Below, piece after piece: positions 40,303 through 55,162 of a stretch of 64,000 bases of DNA. Position 1 is the first letter of the stretch. Every line of letters begins with the position of its first letter. Below the pieces are notes generated by a model. That model was not told where the DNA came from. It made no database searches and saw only the letters and a program-made list of their open reading frames with translations. Position numbers and translations under genes: made by a program. This DNA is from Pithys albifrons albifrons (Eukaryota; Chordata; Aves; Passeriformes; Thamnophilidae): NCBI RefSeq assembly GCF_047495875.1, contig NC_092462.1, positions 37,229,523-37,293,522 on the forward strand, in the 5' to 3' direction.

Positions 40303-40424
40303 CAGAGTTCAAGAAGTGTTTGGCCAATGCTTTCAGGCACATGGTGTGATTCATGGGGCAACATGTTCTCTGCAGGGCCAGGAGTTACACTATTAGCCTT
40401 CTAACTCTGGATATTCTATGATTT
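40303..40424 (+). mobile_element. CR1 LINE 3' end, right part
   Basis: Continuation of the CR1 interrupted at 39544: cagagttcaagaagtgtttg through the usual ggcacatggtgtgattc block, ending in the atattctatgattt terminal repeat. Together with the left part it makes one 5'-truncated copy of about 540 bp. Confidence 0.92.
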
Positions 40425-43400
40425 TATTGTTATGCCAATGTTGTTTTAGTAAGCAATAAGAAAATGATTCAATACTCTTTTTTATGTTGTCTCTAAAAGA
40501 AACTGAAAATCCAATTTGAAAGCAAATTCTTTAAAGCACCGAACAACTATGATAGCAGTTTTCCCTAGTTTCATTCACCTGCTTTCTGTTCTTGCAAACT
40601 GTTCTTCATTTCAGGTAATATTCCTCATATTTTCTGTAGTTACTATGTGTCTCCTGAGGGTGGATGTGTATTTAGCTATTCCCATCTACTTCATAAAGCC
40701 TATGATTATGGCTGTATCTCATTTTTAAAACTCATCTATTCCTTGGAAGAATTTTGAGCCTCTACTAATCAGTAAATGTAGCAAAAGAATTGGTACATTA
40801 CTTACACAGAGAAAAGAATGTCACCTAAATATGACAACTTGGACCAATTTTGCTTCACCTGGGATCTTTTATATAAAATGCCATTCCTTGATTGCTTCCA
40901 CTTATTTCTGCTCTCATATGACCCGTTTTCTGTCCTTCTCAGTCCTTCCTTTCTGCTGCTGCTTCTCACCTCCTTTCAGCTTTCTACTGTTGTTTTTTCT
41001 CTGGATTTCTTTTGAAATATTTGGTGTTCAGAATTACTGGGATTAACAATACATACACTATCTCTTGCTGTATGAATATTTACCATGGACACAGCTTAAT
41101 TAATATTTTCAGTATTTTAGATCATGACACAATTACAGTGCTGGGACGTACATAAGACAATTGTTTATCTAGTGTAATTAACTGAATGTTACTCAATTGA
41201 CAGGTCTTGGAGGCTTTACTTCCAAATTTTTATGTTATCCATAATGTCAATAATGAAGACAAAAAATGAAACTAAAAAACAGTATCATGTAGTTAGACAG
41301 CTAAATCTAAAACTGCAAAGCAAAATAGTACGTCGTAGCTTGCTGTTTCTTTACATTATGTAGATGTCCAGGTAGTAGTAGGTCTGTGAAAATCTGTGGT
41401 ATTTGGATTTGGATTCTGAATTTGGAAAATCTTTCGATTTAATTCTTGCTGGAGGTGATAAGGAGTCTGGAAGCTGAGCCATAGTTTTTATCCTGAGAAA
41501 GGTATGATCATGAAAACTAGAGATAAGAAAGACATAAAACTAAAAAATTTGATGTAAATTTTAAACAGATAAATGAAGGTAATACTTATAAAGAGCAATT
41601 TGAAAAGATAAATATTAATGTTACTGTGTTCACCATTTAATACATTCATTTAAGGAAGTTAGGGTGCAAATACATAGACCGTTTTTTAAAATCTTGACCC
41701 CAGATTTACACCTCATCTATCTAGTAACAGAAATAACATTAATTTTGTGTGTATAGGTCTAGAACTATGACATTGCTTAGAGTTGTGAAATAGAAAACTG
41801 ACTCTGGTAGCTTTAACTTCAATGCTTTGATAGCTGAAAAGAAGCTCTGTATAAATCTGTGTTAAGTTTTACAGAGACACTGGAACTACTTTTCTGAAAT
41901 GAAGAAAATAAGCAGTGAGTCCTGAGGATGACAAAAACAGCAGCATGAAGACACTAACAAAGTAAGTTGAGTGAAAGAAGATAATAGGGAAAAGAATCCA
42001 TTAGAGCTAAAATTAAAGAAATAGGAAAGAAAAAAATATAAAGTGCAGCGTACCTCAAAAAATTGTGCATAGGTAAAAGGTATGCTATTTAAAAGAAATC
42101 AACAATGTTTTTTGGTACATGCTATGTACTTATCATTTTTAAATCACATAAAAGAGATCAACAACATACACTGCAAAAGTTTCAGAAGTATGGCACTGCA
42201 CACATAAATGCAATTTTTTTTAGATTCCAAATTTTTAATCATTCTGACAGTGTCGCTGCCTGTAATAGATTTATTAGATTCAAAGCAGCACTTTCTTCTA
42301 TGTAGACTCCAGTGAGGCCTTCTTCTCTGCAGTTCAGGAAAGGGCCAGACTCAATCAGGTTTGTAGAAACTGAGGCAAACTCCTAAGTTAGTATGAATTG
42401 TACTCCTTGCATTCTCAGCAAGATGGATAAATGAGCTAATTTGTGCAGTTTATGAGATACAGGTTTCCAGAGAGTGCATAACACACAGCTCTGTTGCCTC
42501 ATCAAAGTTAGTTCCTGCCCTCTCTGCTGCATAAACTAATCTCTGCTGAAACTTTATTCAGTTCCCCCAGTCATCTTTCTCCTCTTTTCTACCTGCTATA
42601 GAGAAGTATGATATATTAATGACATAATTAACTCATCTTCTTTGTAATTAACCTGGCCTTCTCTTTATCCTGACTATCTTCACTGGAAAGAAGGATGTCA
42701 GGTGGATTAATTTACAGCAATCTGAGTGTTTACATGCATATAGGCAGTTTAAAACAAGTAGTAGGTTAAAAAGGTCCCAATAGAAAAAAAAGTTATGTTA
42801 GCCACTGAGGTAGCTAAAAAATGGCACTTTCATTGCAGTTGTAGTTTCAAATGCTCTGCTTGTGAAAATTAGAGTATTTGCTGGGAAAAGTTGGAAAATA
42901 TTCCCACTGGGCAGAAAAACGTAAGAGGGAAAGATTAGTCTGAAACAACCCCCTGCTGGAAGGATGCAGGATCAGGAAGAGCATTTCCTGACAGCAAGCC
43001 TTGGGTAAGGTATTAGTCATTCTCTCCTGCCTGGAGCACTTTTCTTTATGTAGGTGAGTGTCCTGGGGGAAATCCTGCTAAAGGGTGTTTAGGAGCAAGT
43101 AGTTCTTAAGGTTAGACTACTGCTTCATTCTGTTTGATTTAGGTGAATGCTGTTATGGAGGAATTTAATTTTTAACTTGCAAGGTTGTGAGTGTAACAAA
43201 ACATTTTTAAACAACTAAGATTAAATCAAAAAGAGAGTTATGTATTATTACAAAATAATTCTAGTGCCTTGCTTTTAAGTGATTAATCTCTTGACTGGAA
43301 CCCAAAACCTGATAGGAACTTTTCAGTGTAGAAATGTATATTTTATTCATTCCTTCTCCAGACCACAGGTGACCTAGCCACCGGAGGCTCAAAGTTGTAA

Positions 43401-46400
43401 TTTGTTTCTACTTTGGAACTCTAATGTGGAGCATTTTGTTTACAGTTCTCCTTTAAAAAGAAACATTAAAAACTGGAAAAGGGGGAGAGATGAACCAAAG
43501 TACCCAGTAACTGCACTTCTGTGGTGTCAATTTTAACTGATTTTCATGAGAAATCTAGTCTGTAGTGTTTTACATATTTTACCCAGTTAAAGTTTAATGA
43601 AAATATATAAATAGACTTAGCACCTAGGGCTTCCTTTTACAAGTAAGGTTTTTTCTTTCTTTTTCTTTTATAGTTGTATATGGGTTTTTTTAGTTCTCTT
43701 TTTACTTGCTTTAACAATTGAGTTGCTACATGAAAGTTCTTGATAATATTTTTCCACGCAGTATTTAGAAGAATTAAGAGACAGACTACTAGTATGACTT
43801 TATGCATATCTCTATTCTGAAGGCATTCTGTGACTACTTTCAAGAATCACAGAAGGGCAGGAAAGAAAGAAAAAAAATTCCATTTTTTTAATATTAGATT
43901 TAGGTGGCAGTTTGTGTGGTCTGTCTGCTCAGCTTTGTCAGGACTGAGGTGTTTGTGGAATTACACTAGAAAAAACTTTCAGCACTTGAGAATCTATTAG
44001 GATAAAGAACTAGAGGCAACAATGCTGCTTTGAATTGTTCAAAGTGTGCTCAGGTAGATGAACAGATACTTCTAGAACAATAAATTCTGATATAAATATC
44101 CATCTTCTATCTAAGTCATGCTTCAGATGCTGAAATCTTATTTTAAATGAGGCTACTAAAGCTTACATAGGAGTGGTATAAACCCAAAGGAGTAATAGCT
44201 CTATATTGCTTGGGTGAAGTGAAGAATAGACTCTTTTTTTCCCACTCCATTTTCTCCCTACTCTTTTCATAAACTCACAGCCTTTTTTTTTTTTTTTGAG
44301 GAAAATGTGAGATGGGTTTAAAAAGGCTTCCAGAAAGCCTTTTCTGCTTATTTCTAGCATTTGGCCAGTGTTCAAATGCAACATAGTAATTAACTCGTCC
44401 TCAGATTAGGTGATTCTTTAGGTCTTTTCATTTACAGTAGAAAGAATTTTATCTTTAGAAATTTGAGGAGCACCCTCTTGAGTGCAGTGCACATGGGTGA
44501 TACATGACATGGAAGATGCAGTCCATATGCTGCCATGTGACTCACAGGGAAGAATGTTCTCAGAGCAAGACAATGCTGTCAATCCTGATCTTCTAATTTG
44601 AGTTTATTTGCTGTAGTTGCTCTTCTGGAAACATGATCAACTTTAAATTAGCACTTGAGACACCTTTAACAGATTTGTATATTTAGCTGAAAGAAAGCAA
44701 AACTCCATGACATTTTTCACTTTGCTCTGTTGCAGTAATCTGTGTTGGCTGGAGTATGAGACACAGCCTGTAGATGTTAAGTGTGGTCTTATTTGTATGT
44801 CTACAGAGGTAGTTAGGATGGGAACACGGTCTGTCAGAAATCAGTTTGCATTTGTCAGAAATCAGTTTGCATTATTCCAAACTTTACTAGTTCCAGAACA
44901 AAGTGCCTTTTCGAGATATGTCATCAGGAGGGGATGTTAATGAGTCCAGACAATCAGTATGCTGCAGGACCTGCCAACCATGTCATATAACTGTAGGGAA
45001 TGGGCTTGTTCAAGCATACACAGATAATGTTCTCTGTGTGGTTTTTGAAACTGCATCTGTATGATTCTAAAGGTCCTTATCAGCTCTGGGCACCATGGAG
45101 GCGAGAACTGTTGTCTTAGGAGATGCTGGGGGTGTGCAGCAGCTTTTTATACTGACTCCTTTGTTTGTTAGGAAGGATCTGTACCTTTGAATCTTATCAA
45201 AGGGCTGCTGCCTCCAGACGGGAAGAAATTGGCTTCCCAGTGTTCGTTTCAGGATCCTCCCGGCCTTACAGCTCTTCATGTATTTTCTTCAATTCACTTT
45301 AAACTAGCATTATGAATTTTCATTCATTCCAGCACTAACACATGTTCATTGAAGACAGTGGGGCCTGCACCTGAGCTACTCGCTGCCTTAACAGCCATCA
45401 TCCAAAGAAAACACACAGCACTGGAGAATGAGGTTCTGTTTGAGTCATAGCTAATTTTTTTCAAGAACATTACTGTTTCTAAAAGAAAAGGGAAATAAGA
45501 AGAGCACAGATAGTTGTCTATGCCAAAGTTAAAAAATCCTGACCAATAAAGAGTGAAATAAACTGCATGTTATATCCTGAGCAACAGCCAACTAAATCAC
45601 CCCTGATTATTCCTGACATCAGCCTCTGGGATTCCCTCTTTCCTCCTGAACTTTGTGCTCTATGAAGAATTTACAAAATAAAAAAAATTGCCAACTGCTA
45701 TTCAAATGATAAGTGGTGCATGTTAATTACATTTTATATGGTGATTAATTAAAAATAACCATGCAAATGTCTAATTTAAGAGTCACTCAATTCACTAAGT
45801 CTTCAGACACTGCCTAGCTGCCCTAGGCATTAGGTTGTTAGGCATTTATTCAAGCTTTCAAAACATTCTCAAAAAGTCTAAGATAATGAAGGTTCTTGAA
45901 AAAGTTCCAGCTAGCTTGGAATATATAAACAGAGGTTTCAGAACAGTAAAATAGCACTGCATATATTTGCATTTTTGAGCCACAGTACTCTGTGTATACA
46001 TAAAAATAGACCAGGAAAGGAATAATAGAGATCTTAAATAATCTGGATATTTAGCTGCAGTACATAGCAGACTACTTCATAGATTATTTCAGGAGCTGAA
46101 TAAAATTAAATATAATCTTTCTTAAATCTAGTTTCTTTACATATAAAGCTGCAGACAGAGTGTTTGCCTTTTTCACAAATATATATAGTTGCATCAGGAC
46201 AGATACACTATAACTGTGACTTGGTTCAAATATAATGAACTATAATCAATGGAATATGCAATTTACAGAGCTAATTACAATGGCCTAGCACATGGGAGAA
46301 TAAAGTATGCAATCTGAAGAAAAGTTTCAGAAAGTAATGAATAAAATTTTACAGAAGAATAATTTGCCATTTTTGTTAATTGAAAAATGATATTAATCAC

Positions 46401-49400
46401 TCAATTGCTGTTTTAAGATCTCTTTCCATAAGCTTTTTTGTAGAATTTTTATTGAATTTGGTCAATAAATAACAAAAACAAACAAACAAAAGAATATGTC
46501 CAAGAAAACCACTTCATTTGATTGCATGTTTCTTCTTATGTAGAAATGATACTGCAATAAATATTGACACAATTGTTCCTAGACAAAATACTTGCTGTTT
46601 CTGTTCAATGTAAGAAAATTTATGCTATTCTACAGCATCAGACTCTCAAAACTAACCTTTTTAAATTTAAGTCTCTATCAGATACCAAAATATTTTCTCC
46701 AGAGGGGAGTCTTTGATTATGACAAATGGTTTTAAAAGTGTTACCTGCACTGGGTCAGTTTCACTCCAGTAAAGAAATAATCGATACAGCAATCTTGAAG
46801 AAGAGAATGATGTTGTAGAGGCATTAGCCATGCCATTCTGGACCAGCTGGGAACTGTTTCATCTCTGAAACTTTTTTAGTAAATTCTATGTATACAGGAA
46901 GTTTATCTGCAGGAATATTCTTGTATTAAACCAGAGAAAATTTAGATCTACAAATGCAGAGGCCACTTATTTTAGCATGTCTTAGGGATGTTCCAACTGC
47001 TCTCCAAATATAAAACCATAGTCTCCATATATCATAAATACATATAAATATCAAATACATTTCAAAAACAACAGATTTTTTTTTCTGAGACTGTTTACAG
47101 AAGGCTAAAATTGGATTCATAAGCTTCTGTGTCTGCAGACATTCTTACCCGCAAACTCTTCACACACCGAAGAGTAAAATTAATTAGTTGCAGTATTAAT
47201 TGTGAAGTATTTCTCCAGGTTTTATAAATAGAAACATTTCTTGCCACACAGAGTGAAACATACAATAGCTGAGATTATATAATTACATTTTATGCTATTC
47301 TTTAGAATGAGTTTTACATACAGAATAAATATTTTTGAATGTTTAAATAGAGTTTACTGTTTAAACAGTTTACATAGAAGCTGTATAGAATCAGGAATAA
47401 TAGAGATGGAAAAGACATAATGAGGTAAATTTTTTTTTCTTTGTTCATACAAACTAGTTACCTGTTAAAAAATAATACACTGGGTGGATGCATCTACCAA
47501 ATTCCCTCTTTGTGTGTCCAGAAATTGTGGAAATTATTTCCTAGGAAGCTTGAAAAGTCAATCAAACGATTGTGAGTACCAACAAAGTAAGGAATAAAGT
47601 TGCTAATAAGGCCTGTTTCACACTGGCGAGAAGCACAAGAGATCTGACTGGGACCACAAAGTAGTCAGTGATAAAAAACTAACATGTTGTCTTCCAACTA
47701 TACCCTTTTTGTTGAAACAGTGACAGAAGACAAAGCTCAGACTCCCCTGAACCTCCTGCCTGTATGGTCCAGAAGTCCACAACTTGCTTCTCTCATCCTG
47801 CTGGAGCCTGCTAGCTCCCGTTTCTACCCCATCCTGATAGCCCCTACTATGGTTCCATCCTGGGCTCTGTGTGGGCAAACACAGGCAGCCAGTCTGTGAA
47901 AGAGAGATTGCACCAAGCAGGTGTGAACTTCATTTGTCCTGGCCAGCATCTCCTGTATGTACATAACAGCTACATTTAGCCTGTGGAATAATGTGATTCA
48001 ACCAAGTTGAAAATTCTGATGAGCCCTGAGTAATGCTGTTAATCAAACACCTATTTCAATTGCCTGACTGTGACTGACCTTTTTTCTTCCTTTTTTATTT
48101 TTTTATTTGACAAATTTTAAAATTCGAGTGAAAGAAGAAGCTGTCTAATAGGATGTCTCATTGAGTTTGTTCTCCCTTTTCTTTCAGAGTATACAAATGT
48201 TATATAATCATTAACATTTAAAAAGTGCAAACAAAACAAGTGTTTATAATTCAGAATAGTAATGGTGACTGGATCTCTTTGTAGTTCTTTTATTCCATAC
48301 TTTATCCTCTGAATCGGTTTGAAAGGATTTTAATGGAAAAACTGAATACAAACAATTCAGCAGAGAAAAATACCTAAACATTTTGTAAGCTCATTTGCCC
48401 TTTTCACAGACCTTGTTACCATAACAACTTGAATTGTTGCTATAGTAATATTCTTTTATTATGAAACAGAGTGCTTTTTGTATGCAAGATATTTTCATAA
48501 GCATCTCACCTTCAAAATTAAAGTTATCTGGAATATTTTCTGGAAAATATTTCATAGTTTCATAGGACAATATATGCAAGGGATAATTAAAAAAAAGGGT
48601 GTTTGATTTTTACTCAGAAAAATCAAAAAGATTCTCCCAAATAAACAAAATTTTATATACTTATATTGTGAGGGTCTACTATCTATCCCCCTACAATTCT
48701 TTTTCTCGCATAATTTTTTGGCTAATGAAAAGCAGAAAACATAGATCTTTTTAAAAGCCTATTTTTGCTTCTCACATATTTCTCTGCTCATCTGTATAAG
48801 GGTGATAATTGCTTGAAACACGATCATTTCTTTTTATATATGGAAGAACATAAGAATCACAAAAGAAGAAAGACAGTGTTTAGGAAATGTCTTCAATTTA
48901 AAAAGAATAATACATCAATATAATAGATGTAAATAATAGAATATTATTTCATCTCATATATAAATTATAAATAATAGCAAATTTCCCTTTATTATGCAGC
49001 TTGCTATATGTTATGACAGAAATGTCTAAATTTTCTAGTTCCAAATAATATATGGTAAGTATATATATTTTTCCACCAGCTTCTGTTTATTTCTCCCATT
49101 GCAGTTTCCTAGTTTTTTTCACCTTTGTGAAATTTTGTCTTACTTTTGCTGTATAATGAGAAGCTGGTTCCCAGCTCTTATTCTAGGTCTCCAAGGATAG
49201 AAGACTGTATTCTAAAGTGAGCTTTAGCAAATAAATCAAAGAAGTTAAAAGTTAGGTTCTCTAGAGCAAGCTAGATTTTTAGAAAACAAACAAACAAAAA
49301 CAAAAAAACACCTGAAACAATACAACAAAAGTATTCAGAGGGATGCTATTTTTAAGCAAGACATTTTAAAGAACTTAGATATAAAATCCATCAGAAGTCT

Positions 49401-50550
49401 AAAGATTATTAAAACAAAAATTGGATTAGAAGGTTGATAATACAAAATAGATATTTTAATTTCATCAGTCTGATTGTATTTCTGATACCTATTTTTAGAC
49501 TCATCTTTTCCTCACAGGTGTTTCCTCCCTGCCACTTATTTTGAAGGTAAGAGGTGAGAAATGTGGAGAACTGCACATGTTCCCCCATTTTGTAAGGGAC
49601 AAAATGAGACAATTTTGATGCTTGCAATTTTGTACTTGGACTGTTGGAAAACTCCAGCCAAGTCCTGATTCAGATCTCTTCCTTCCTCCTGTTAGTGATT
49701 ACAACTGCAGAAAGGTTATAAGTGTTAATAATTTTTTCTGTGACATCATGTAGAGATCTTTGTTCTGATGTAAACAGTGTTTAGAAAGTACAGTGTCTCT
49801 ATATTGAAACTTTCTGGTACTGAACATCTCTTTTAGAAAATGCTGCTTTGGCAGAGTAAAACCTATAACCTCCATAAAGAAGCTGCTAAGCTAGTTCACT
49901 TATCTCTTGTTCATACACAACTTCATTTTCTGGATTTTGTGTAGAAGAATCACAGTAATTCATCAAACACTCTGAGCAATTTTCCACTTCTGTAATTATA
50001 AATGTATTGACCTATGCTTATGTAACAATGCAAAGAAGACTGGAGGTCATCTCTGAATTCATTTTAATGCCATAATTGCAAAATCTACAGGAGGATCCAT
50101 TTTCTAGAAAGACGGCCTACAATGTTACGAAGGATTTATGTTTAGTTATTTTCTGTTCACATATTTGACATTATTAATTTTTTTTTCATTCTGTACAGCT
50201 TGTTAAAAATTATTCCCACTTCCATCAATTGCACTGATAAAACATCAAAAGGACTTTCACTACATTCTCTCTCTATTTTTCATTTTCATCTTACCACCAT
50301 TATCTCATTTCTCATTACTGTCTAGTCTGACACTATGTAATAGGTCTTTAGGACAGAGTGCTACCTTTCAAGTAGACCATTTTTATTCATAGTATTTATC
50401 TCCATAAGAGTATATCTACTGTATAGACACTGACAATATGTATGCATAACACATTATTAGTTATATATATGGAAATTCATAGTGGGCATAACACTCAGTG
50501 TCTATATAATGTTCTATTTCTATATAACATCATAGATAAACTGCTAGACT
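40425..50550. other. Unannotated AT-rich stretch
   Basis: About 10 kb of unique DNA. I note a 21-bp tandem duplication (44832-44873), a moderately GC-rich patch with a TATA-like box at 45070-45290, another GC-richer patch at about 47610-47960, and short AAAC-type repeats at 46470-46491 and 49285-49312. No gene or transposable element body could be named. Confidence 0.5.
44832..44873 (+). repeat. 21-bp perfect tandem duplication
   Basis: Two identical 21-base units, tgtcagaaatcagtttgcat plus one t, at 44832-44852 and 44853-44873. A local slippage-type duplication. Confidence 0.95.
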
Positions 50551-50907
50551 GGTCTGTTCAGCCCTGAGGAGAATGAGCAGAGACCTCACTGCTGTCTACA
50601 ACTAGTGAGAAGAGGAGGGGTAGGCACTGATCTATTGAGGTGACCAATGGTAGGATCCAAAGGAATGGCCTGAAGTTGTGTCAGGGGCAGTTTAGGCTGG
50701 ATATTAGAAAGAGATTCTTCACCAGAGTATGGTTGGTCACTGGAACAGGCTCCCCAGGGAAGTGGTCATAGCACCAAGCCTGACAAGGTCAAAAAGCATT
50801 TAGACAATACTTTCAGGCACATGGTATGACTCTTGGGGATGGTCCTGTGACTGGACTTGATGATCCTTCCAGGTTCCTTCTAACTCAGCATATTCTTTGA
50901 TTCTGTG
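50551..50907 (+). mobile_element. CR1 LINE 3' end, plus strand
   Basis: A CR1 fragment beginning near ggtctgttcagccctgagg. It passes through gaatggcctgaagttgtgtc and ctggaacaggctccccaggg, and ends in the tail actcagcatattctttgatt. It is the same kind of CR1 3' region as at 39130-40424. It is 5'-truncated with an essentially complete 3' end. The coding remnant is broken. Confidence 0.93.
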
Positions 50908-52790
50908 AAATTTGTGGTTGCAACAAAGATGCTCTGAAGTGGTTACACTGATAGGTCTTTGTTTTAATGTGAAAATCTTTTACATGGTAACAGCAAATTT
51001 CCAGAGTAGTTACTCTACTAGGTTTTCTGATAAGTTGTAAGCAAGATATTAAGTCTTTGGTTTTGCTGCTTACATTATGGTTATACTAAATACAGCAAGG
51101 CTTTAAGTAGTGTTTACCTCTAAAACATTTTTTTGTCTTGAAAAAGGCTGGGATCATATTCAGTGTCAGTTATTCATATCTAGAAATACTTCATTTTTGT
51201 TATTGGAAATAATGAGGGTGTTCTTACAATAACAAAAATTAATTTACACAATAAATTATAGGAAAAATCAAGTCACCTCTATAAGACCAAACTCTGATAT
51301 TAACATGAGCTCTGTACAGAACTGCATTTTACTCTCAATTACGTTTTGTGCACAAGTTATTGGGATACGCAATTGTGCTTACAATGCTGTAGGGGAAAAT
51401 TTCTGCAAGCACTCTTACTTGCAGAAGCCAGGCAGAGATATAACTACCCCAAACCTGCCACTGTATTTGTCTTCTCTTCCTGCAGCAACATTGTCATCAA
51501 TGTCATGTAGAAAATCTGATACCCTGGAAAGGTTCCAGTACTGCATTTGCAAAGTGCAGTAAGATCCATCGGACAGACTGCACTCAGGTTGGAGCAATGC
51601 AGCTTCACTGTATAAAACTAGATGTCTTTCAGCTACTAATACAGGTGCCTGGAGCAGGGCTTAAGGCAAATGCTAATCTGTAATCAGGTCCTTAACATAC
51701 ATAACATCTAAAATTTATCGTTAGAGAGGCTGCTGCGACAGGGGACTGAGGGCTTCATAAGTGGCGAGAACATTCATAAGATAAAGTAGATTGACTTGAC
51801 TTTGTGTACTATTGTCTACTTTTCCTCTTAACAAAATTTTTACAGAAGGAATTTTCTAGGTTCCCCCTTTTTCTTCCCATATATATTTTTTTTTACAAGA
51901 GATACTGTAGTAATGCTGTTTGAAAGTCCATGCTATCCTGTGCATCTGAGATACTGAAAGTGCTAATTAATGAGCTTTCTTTGCAGTCCCACCTTTCTCT
52001 TAATTTTTAAGTGTTCTGCAACCCTCCCAGAGCAGTCACGCAGTACTTTTCAAATAGTTGCATTAAAAATTAGCTTGTATTTTCAGGGTCAGTTTGGAGA
52101 ACTTTTTTTTTATATTATTCACTTTCTAAATATAGTCAAGTAATTTTTTGGGTCTTGTTTTGCTCTCTTATCATGCCCATTCACAGTCTTGAATGAAAAA
52201 CATACTTCTCAGCAAAGCTGTACAATTAACTCCTCACTGCATTCTTTAAAGTGTGAAGGGAAAGATATGTAACCATGTTGGGCTTTATAGTTAATGATGG
52301 TATTTCTCTACAAATAAAACCAAGTGGTTGCACCAAAATGAGTTCCAAATTTCAAGTTCCAAAAATTATGTTTTATTTCGCAGTGCTACTGGAACTAGAG
52401 ATGCAGAGCACTAAATTTAGTACCATAAAATTTCACTTAGACTTCTGAATTTAAAAATACAGTTCATTACTGTTCGAACCTTGGTATCAGGATCAGTAGT
52501 GTCAAGGCAGTAGCTGATTCCACATTCCTCAGAAAGACCTACCACTCATAGAAATGGTCTGTGGAAGGGAAGAAAATGGCTCATCACATAAGAAAATATT
52601 ACAATTCTGAGAGTCTTGGGGCTCTGGTGACTAAACCAGACGTGTCCTGGTTTCATCTACAATAAACCTAATTTTCTTTCTAGTAGCCAATATGGTACCA
52701 TGTTTTGGATTTGTTTTTACCTTATTGCATTAAAATGATAGTGATGGCTCTATATGATTCATTAGCCAAGATACTGTGAGATTCATCTTT
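50908..52790. other. Unannotated stretch
   Basis: No recognised gene or repeat. A frame at 51305-51562 (85 codons) shows no known domain. Confidence 0.5.
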
Positions 52791-53125
52791 TCACAGAATG
52801 GTTTGAATTTGTACCCCACCATGGGCAGGGACGCCTTCTACTAGACCAGTTTGCTCAAAGCCCCATCTACCCTGGCCTTAAACACTTCCAGGGATGGGGC
52901 ATCCACAGCCCCTCTGGGCAAGTGGTTTCAGAGCCTCACTACCCTCACAGTAAAGAATTTCTTCCTAATATCTAATCTAAATCTATCCTCTGTCAGTTTA
53001 AAGCCATTCCCCCATGTCCTATCCCTATATGCCCTTGTAAAAAGTCCCTTTCCGGCTCTCTTCTGAGGTTGAGCAACCCAAATTCTCTCATGCCTTTACA
53101 GGAGAGGTGCTCCAATACTCCTATT
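52791..53125 (-). mobile_element. CR1 LINE 3' end, minus strand
   Basis: Starts at the reverse complement of the CR1 tail (tcacagaatggtttgaattt). It continues through the conserved ccaccatgggcagggacg block and the acagtaaagaatttcttcct segment, and ends near aggagaggtgctccaatact, where the CR1 match fades. It is 5'-truncated. The plus-strand frame at 52851-53066 is antisense to it and not a gene. Confidence 0.93.
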
Positions 53126-55162
53126 CTCTAGTTCTTAAAAATATCATCCTTGAAAACTGGACTAAATTACATCTAATTCTACTTTTGTGTATTTCCCAAT
53201 CAATTCAAATAAATTTACTCACTTAAATTACTCTTTCTTACACCAATAATAATTACTGCACAATATGATTGATTTTATCACTTTTGACAGTGAAGAAGTA
53301 TATCTACAAGTCTGCATTGTGTAGTATTCTATTAACTCACTAAAATATTTTTGCTTATGTCTATCCAGACTTAGGCACCTCAAACCAAAATAGCACTTCA
53401 AGAATCATCTTGCTGAATTTAAGAAATTCAGTTTTCCATGAAATAATGCCCATCAGTGGCTCACTAAAGAGTATCTGATGCTAAAACAATCGAGGAGAAC
53501 TGCTCAAAACTTAGTGGTTATATAGAAAATCTTCAGCCATTCAAAGGAAGCCTTTAAGGGGCTAATCTCAAACAGCATGAGCTTGACATTGATTTCTGAG
53601 GGCAGAGGATATTTGGTAAAGGTCAATAGTCTTAAAGAATCAGAGGTAAATTCTGTTTTAAGGGATGCCTTAGAGATAGGGTCATTGTGAGAAAGGAATC
53701 AGATGAAAGTTACCTTTCTAGTATTGACATACAACAAAGAATTCATAAAGATAAAATACTCTTGAAGAATTTTGAAGAATTTTGAATAATACTAACTTGG
53801 AAAGAGAAGAGTAACAGTAAGAATTTGATGTAAATAAACTCCCCATTTCTCATGACTCTCACATACTTGATTCCTAATGATTCCTAGCACAATAAAATAT
53901 AATGAGTATGTAATGACAGCTCAATTTCATGCTCTTCAGAAGTAGTAGCTGGGTCTTGCTCACGAATGAGAAAGCTTGAAGCTCAAATCATTCCGAAGTT
54001 CTCCTGCAACAGTAATTGTACATTTGTATTACCCTTCATGTTTTCTGTTGAGAGCCAACAAACCATTCACTGCCTTCTGAAGCACAAGTATGTTATTTTT
54101 AAAAGATTAATGGTTCTGCAGTGCAGTATCATATATAATTAGGAAGCCTGTATTCCTCCTTTTAACCCAATTCAGTGCCCCAGACTTGAAAGAAATGTAG
54201 AATTTGGCACTCTGGTTGAGTTCTGTTGATATATGAACCAAAAACTCTTTAGCTATAGAGCCTACAAGGAAGTAGAATGACAGCAAGACTGAAAGTAGCT
54301 TGATCCACTTAGAATCAAAGGCACCTTTTCATCAGGTAAGAGAGGGGTAATATTCTGAGAAACAGTGATATAATTGTTGAATCTAGAAAAATTAGGAACA
54401 GTATCACGAATGGAAGGCTATGGCTTATGGCAGCATTTATGATAGATACTTGAAAGGTAATGGAGCCTGCAGTGGTTAGAATGGCAATAAGCTAAACCTA
54501 AGCCATTATATTCAAAATAATATGTAACTGTAACCAGGAGGTACCCATAAATTCCGAGATTACTGCACACGATATTTAGAGTGGTCTGAACAGCTCCTTC
54601 TTGTTTAAGAGAAACCAATACAAAACACAAACACACCAGAGCATCAAGGGCAACCATAACTTTTCTTTATAATTTTTTTTTAAATTGGATTAGTGTAGGA
54701 GATGGGTTTTATTTCCCCATTAATGTTTTGGGGTTTTTTCCTCACTAATGCTATGTCTATATCTAAATTGGCCCTGGCTACATCTGGAACCAGAAACTGA
54801 AAAGGAATACAAATATGGTATGTTATGGTATACTATCGTATGCAGAAGTTTAGCCTATTTCATCCAAGAGATGTTGTTGGAATATTGATCATAACAATTT
54901 GTCTTAAAACAAGTATTCTACAAAACAGTAGGGACTAGAAATTTGGGTTGATAAACATGCAGAGAAAGTTCTTAACTTCTTCCAGAAATTCCAAGGGAAG
55001 CTAGCATCTTTCTAAGTCATAGTTCTCTAATAATATATCTTGAGTAGACTGCCAAGAAAAGCAAAATTTTGTGTTACACATTAATATAAAGATATCAGAA
55101 AGATATTAAAAATTCCATGTGAAAAAAGTTTTCCTACTTATTATGGGTAAAATGAAAATCTT
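53126..55162. other. Unannotated AT-rich stretch
   Basis: Unique sequence without a recognisable gene or repeat. Confidence 0.55.
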
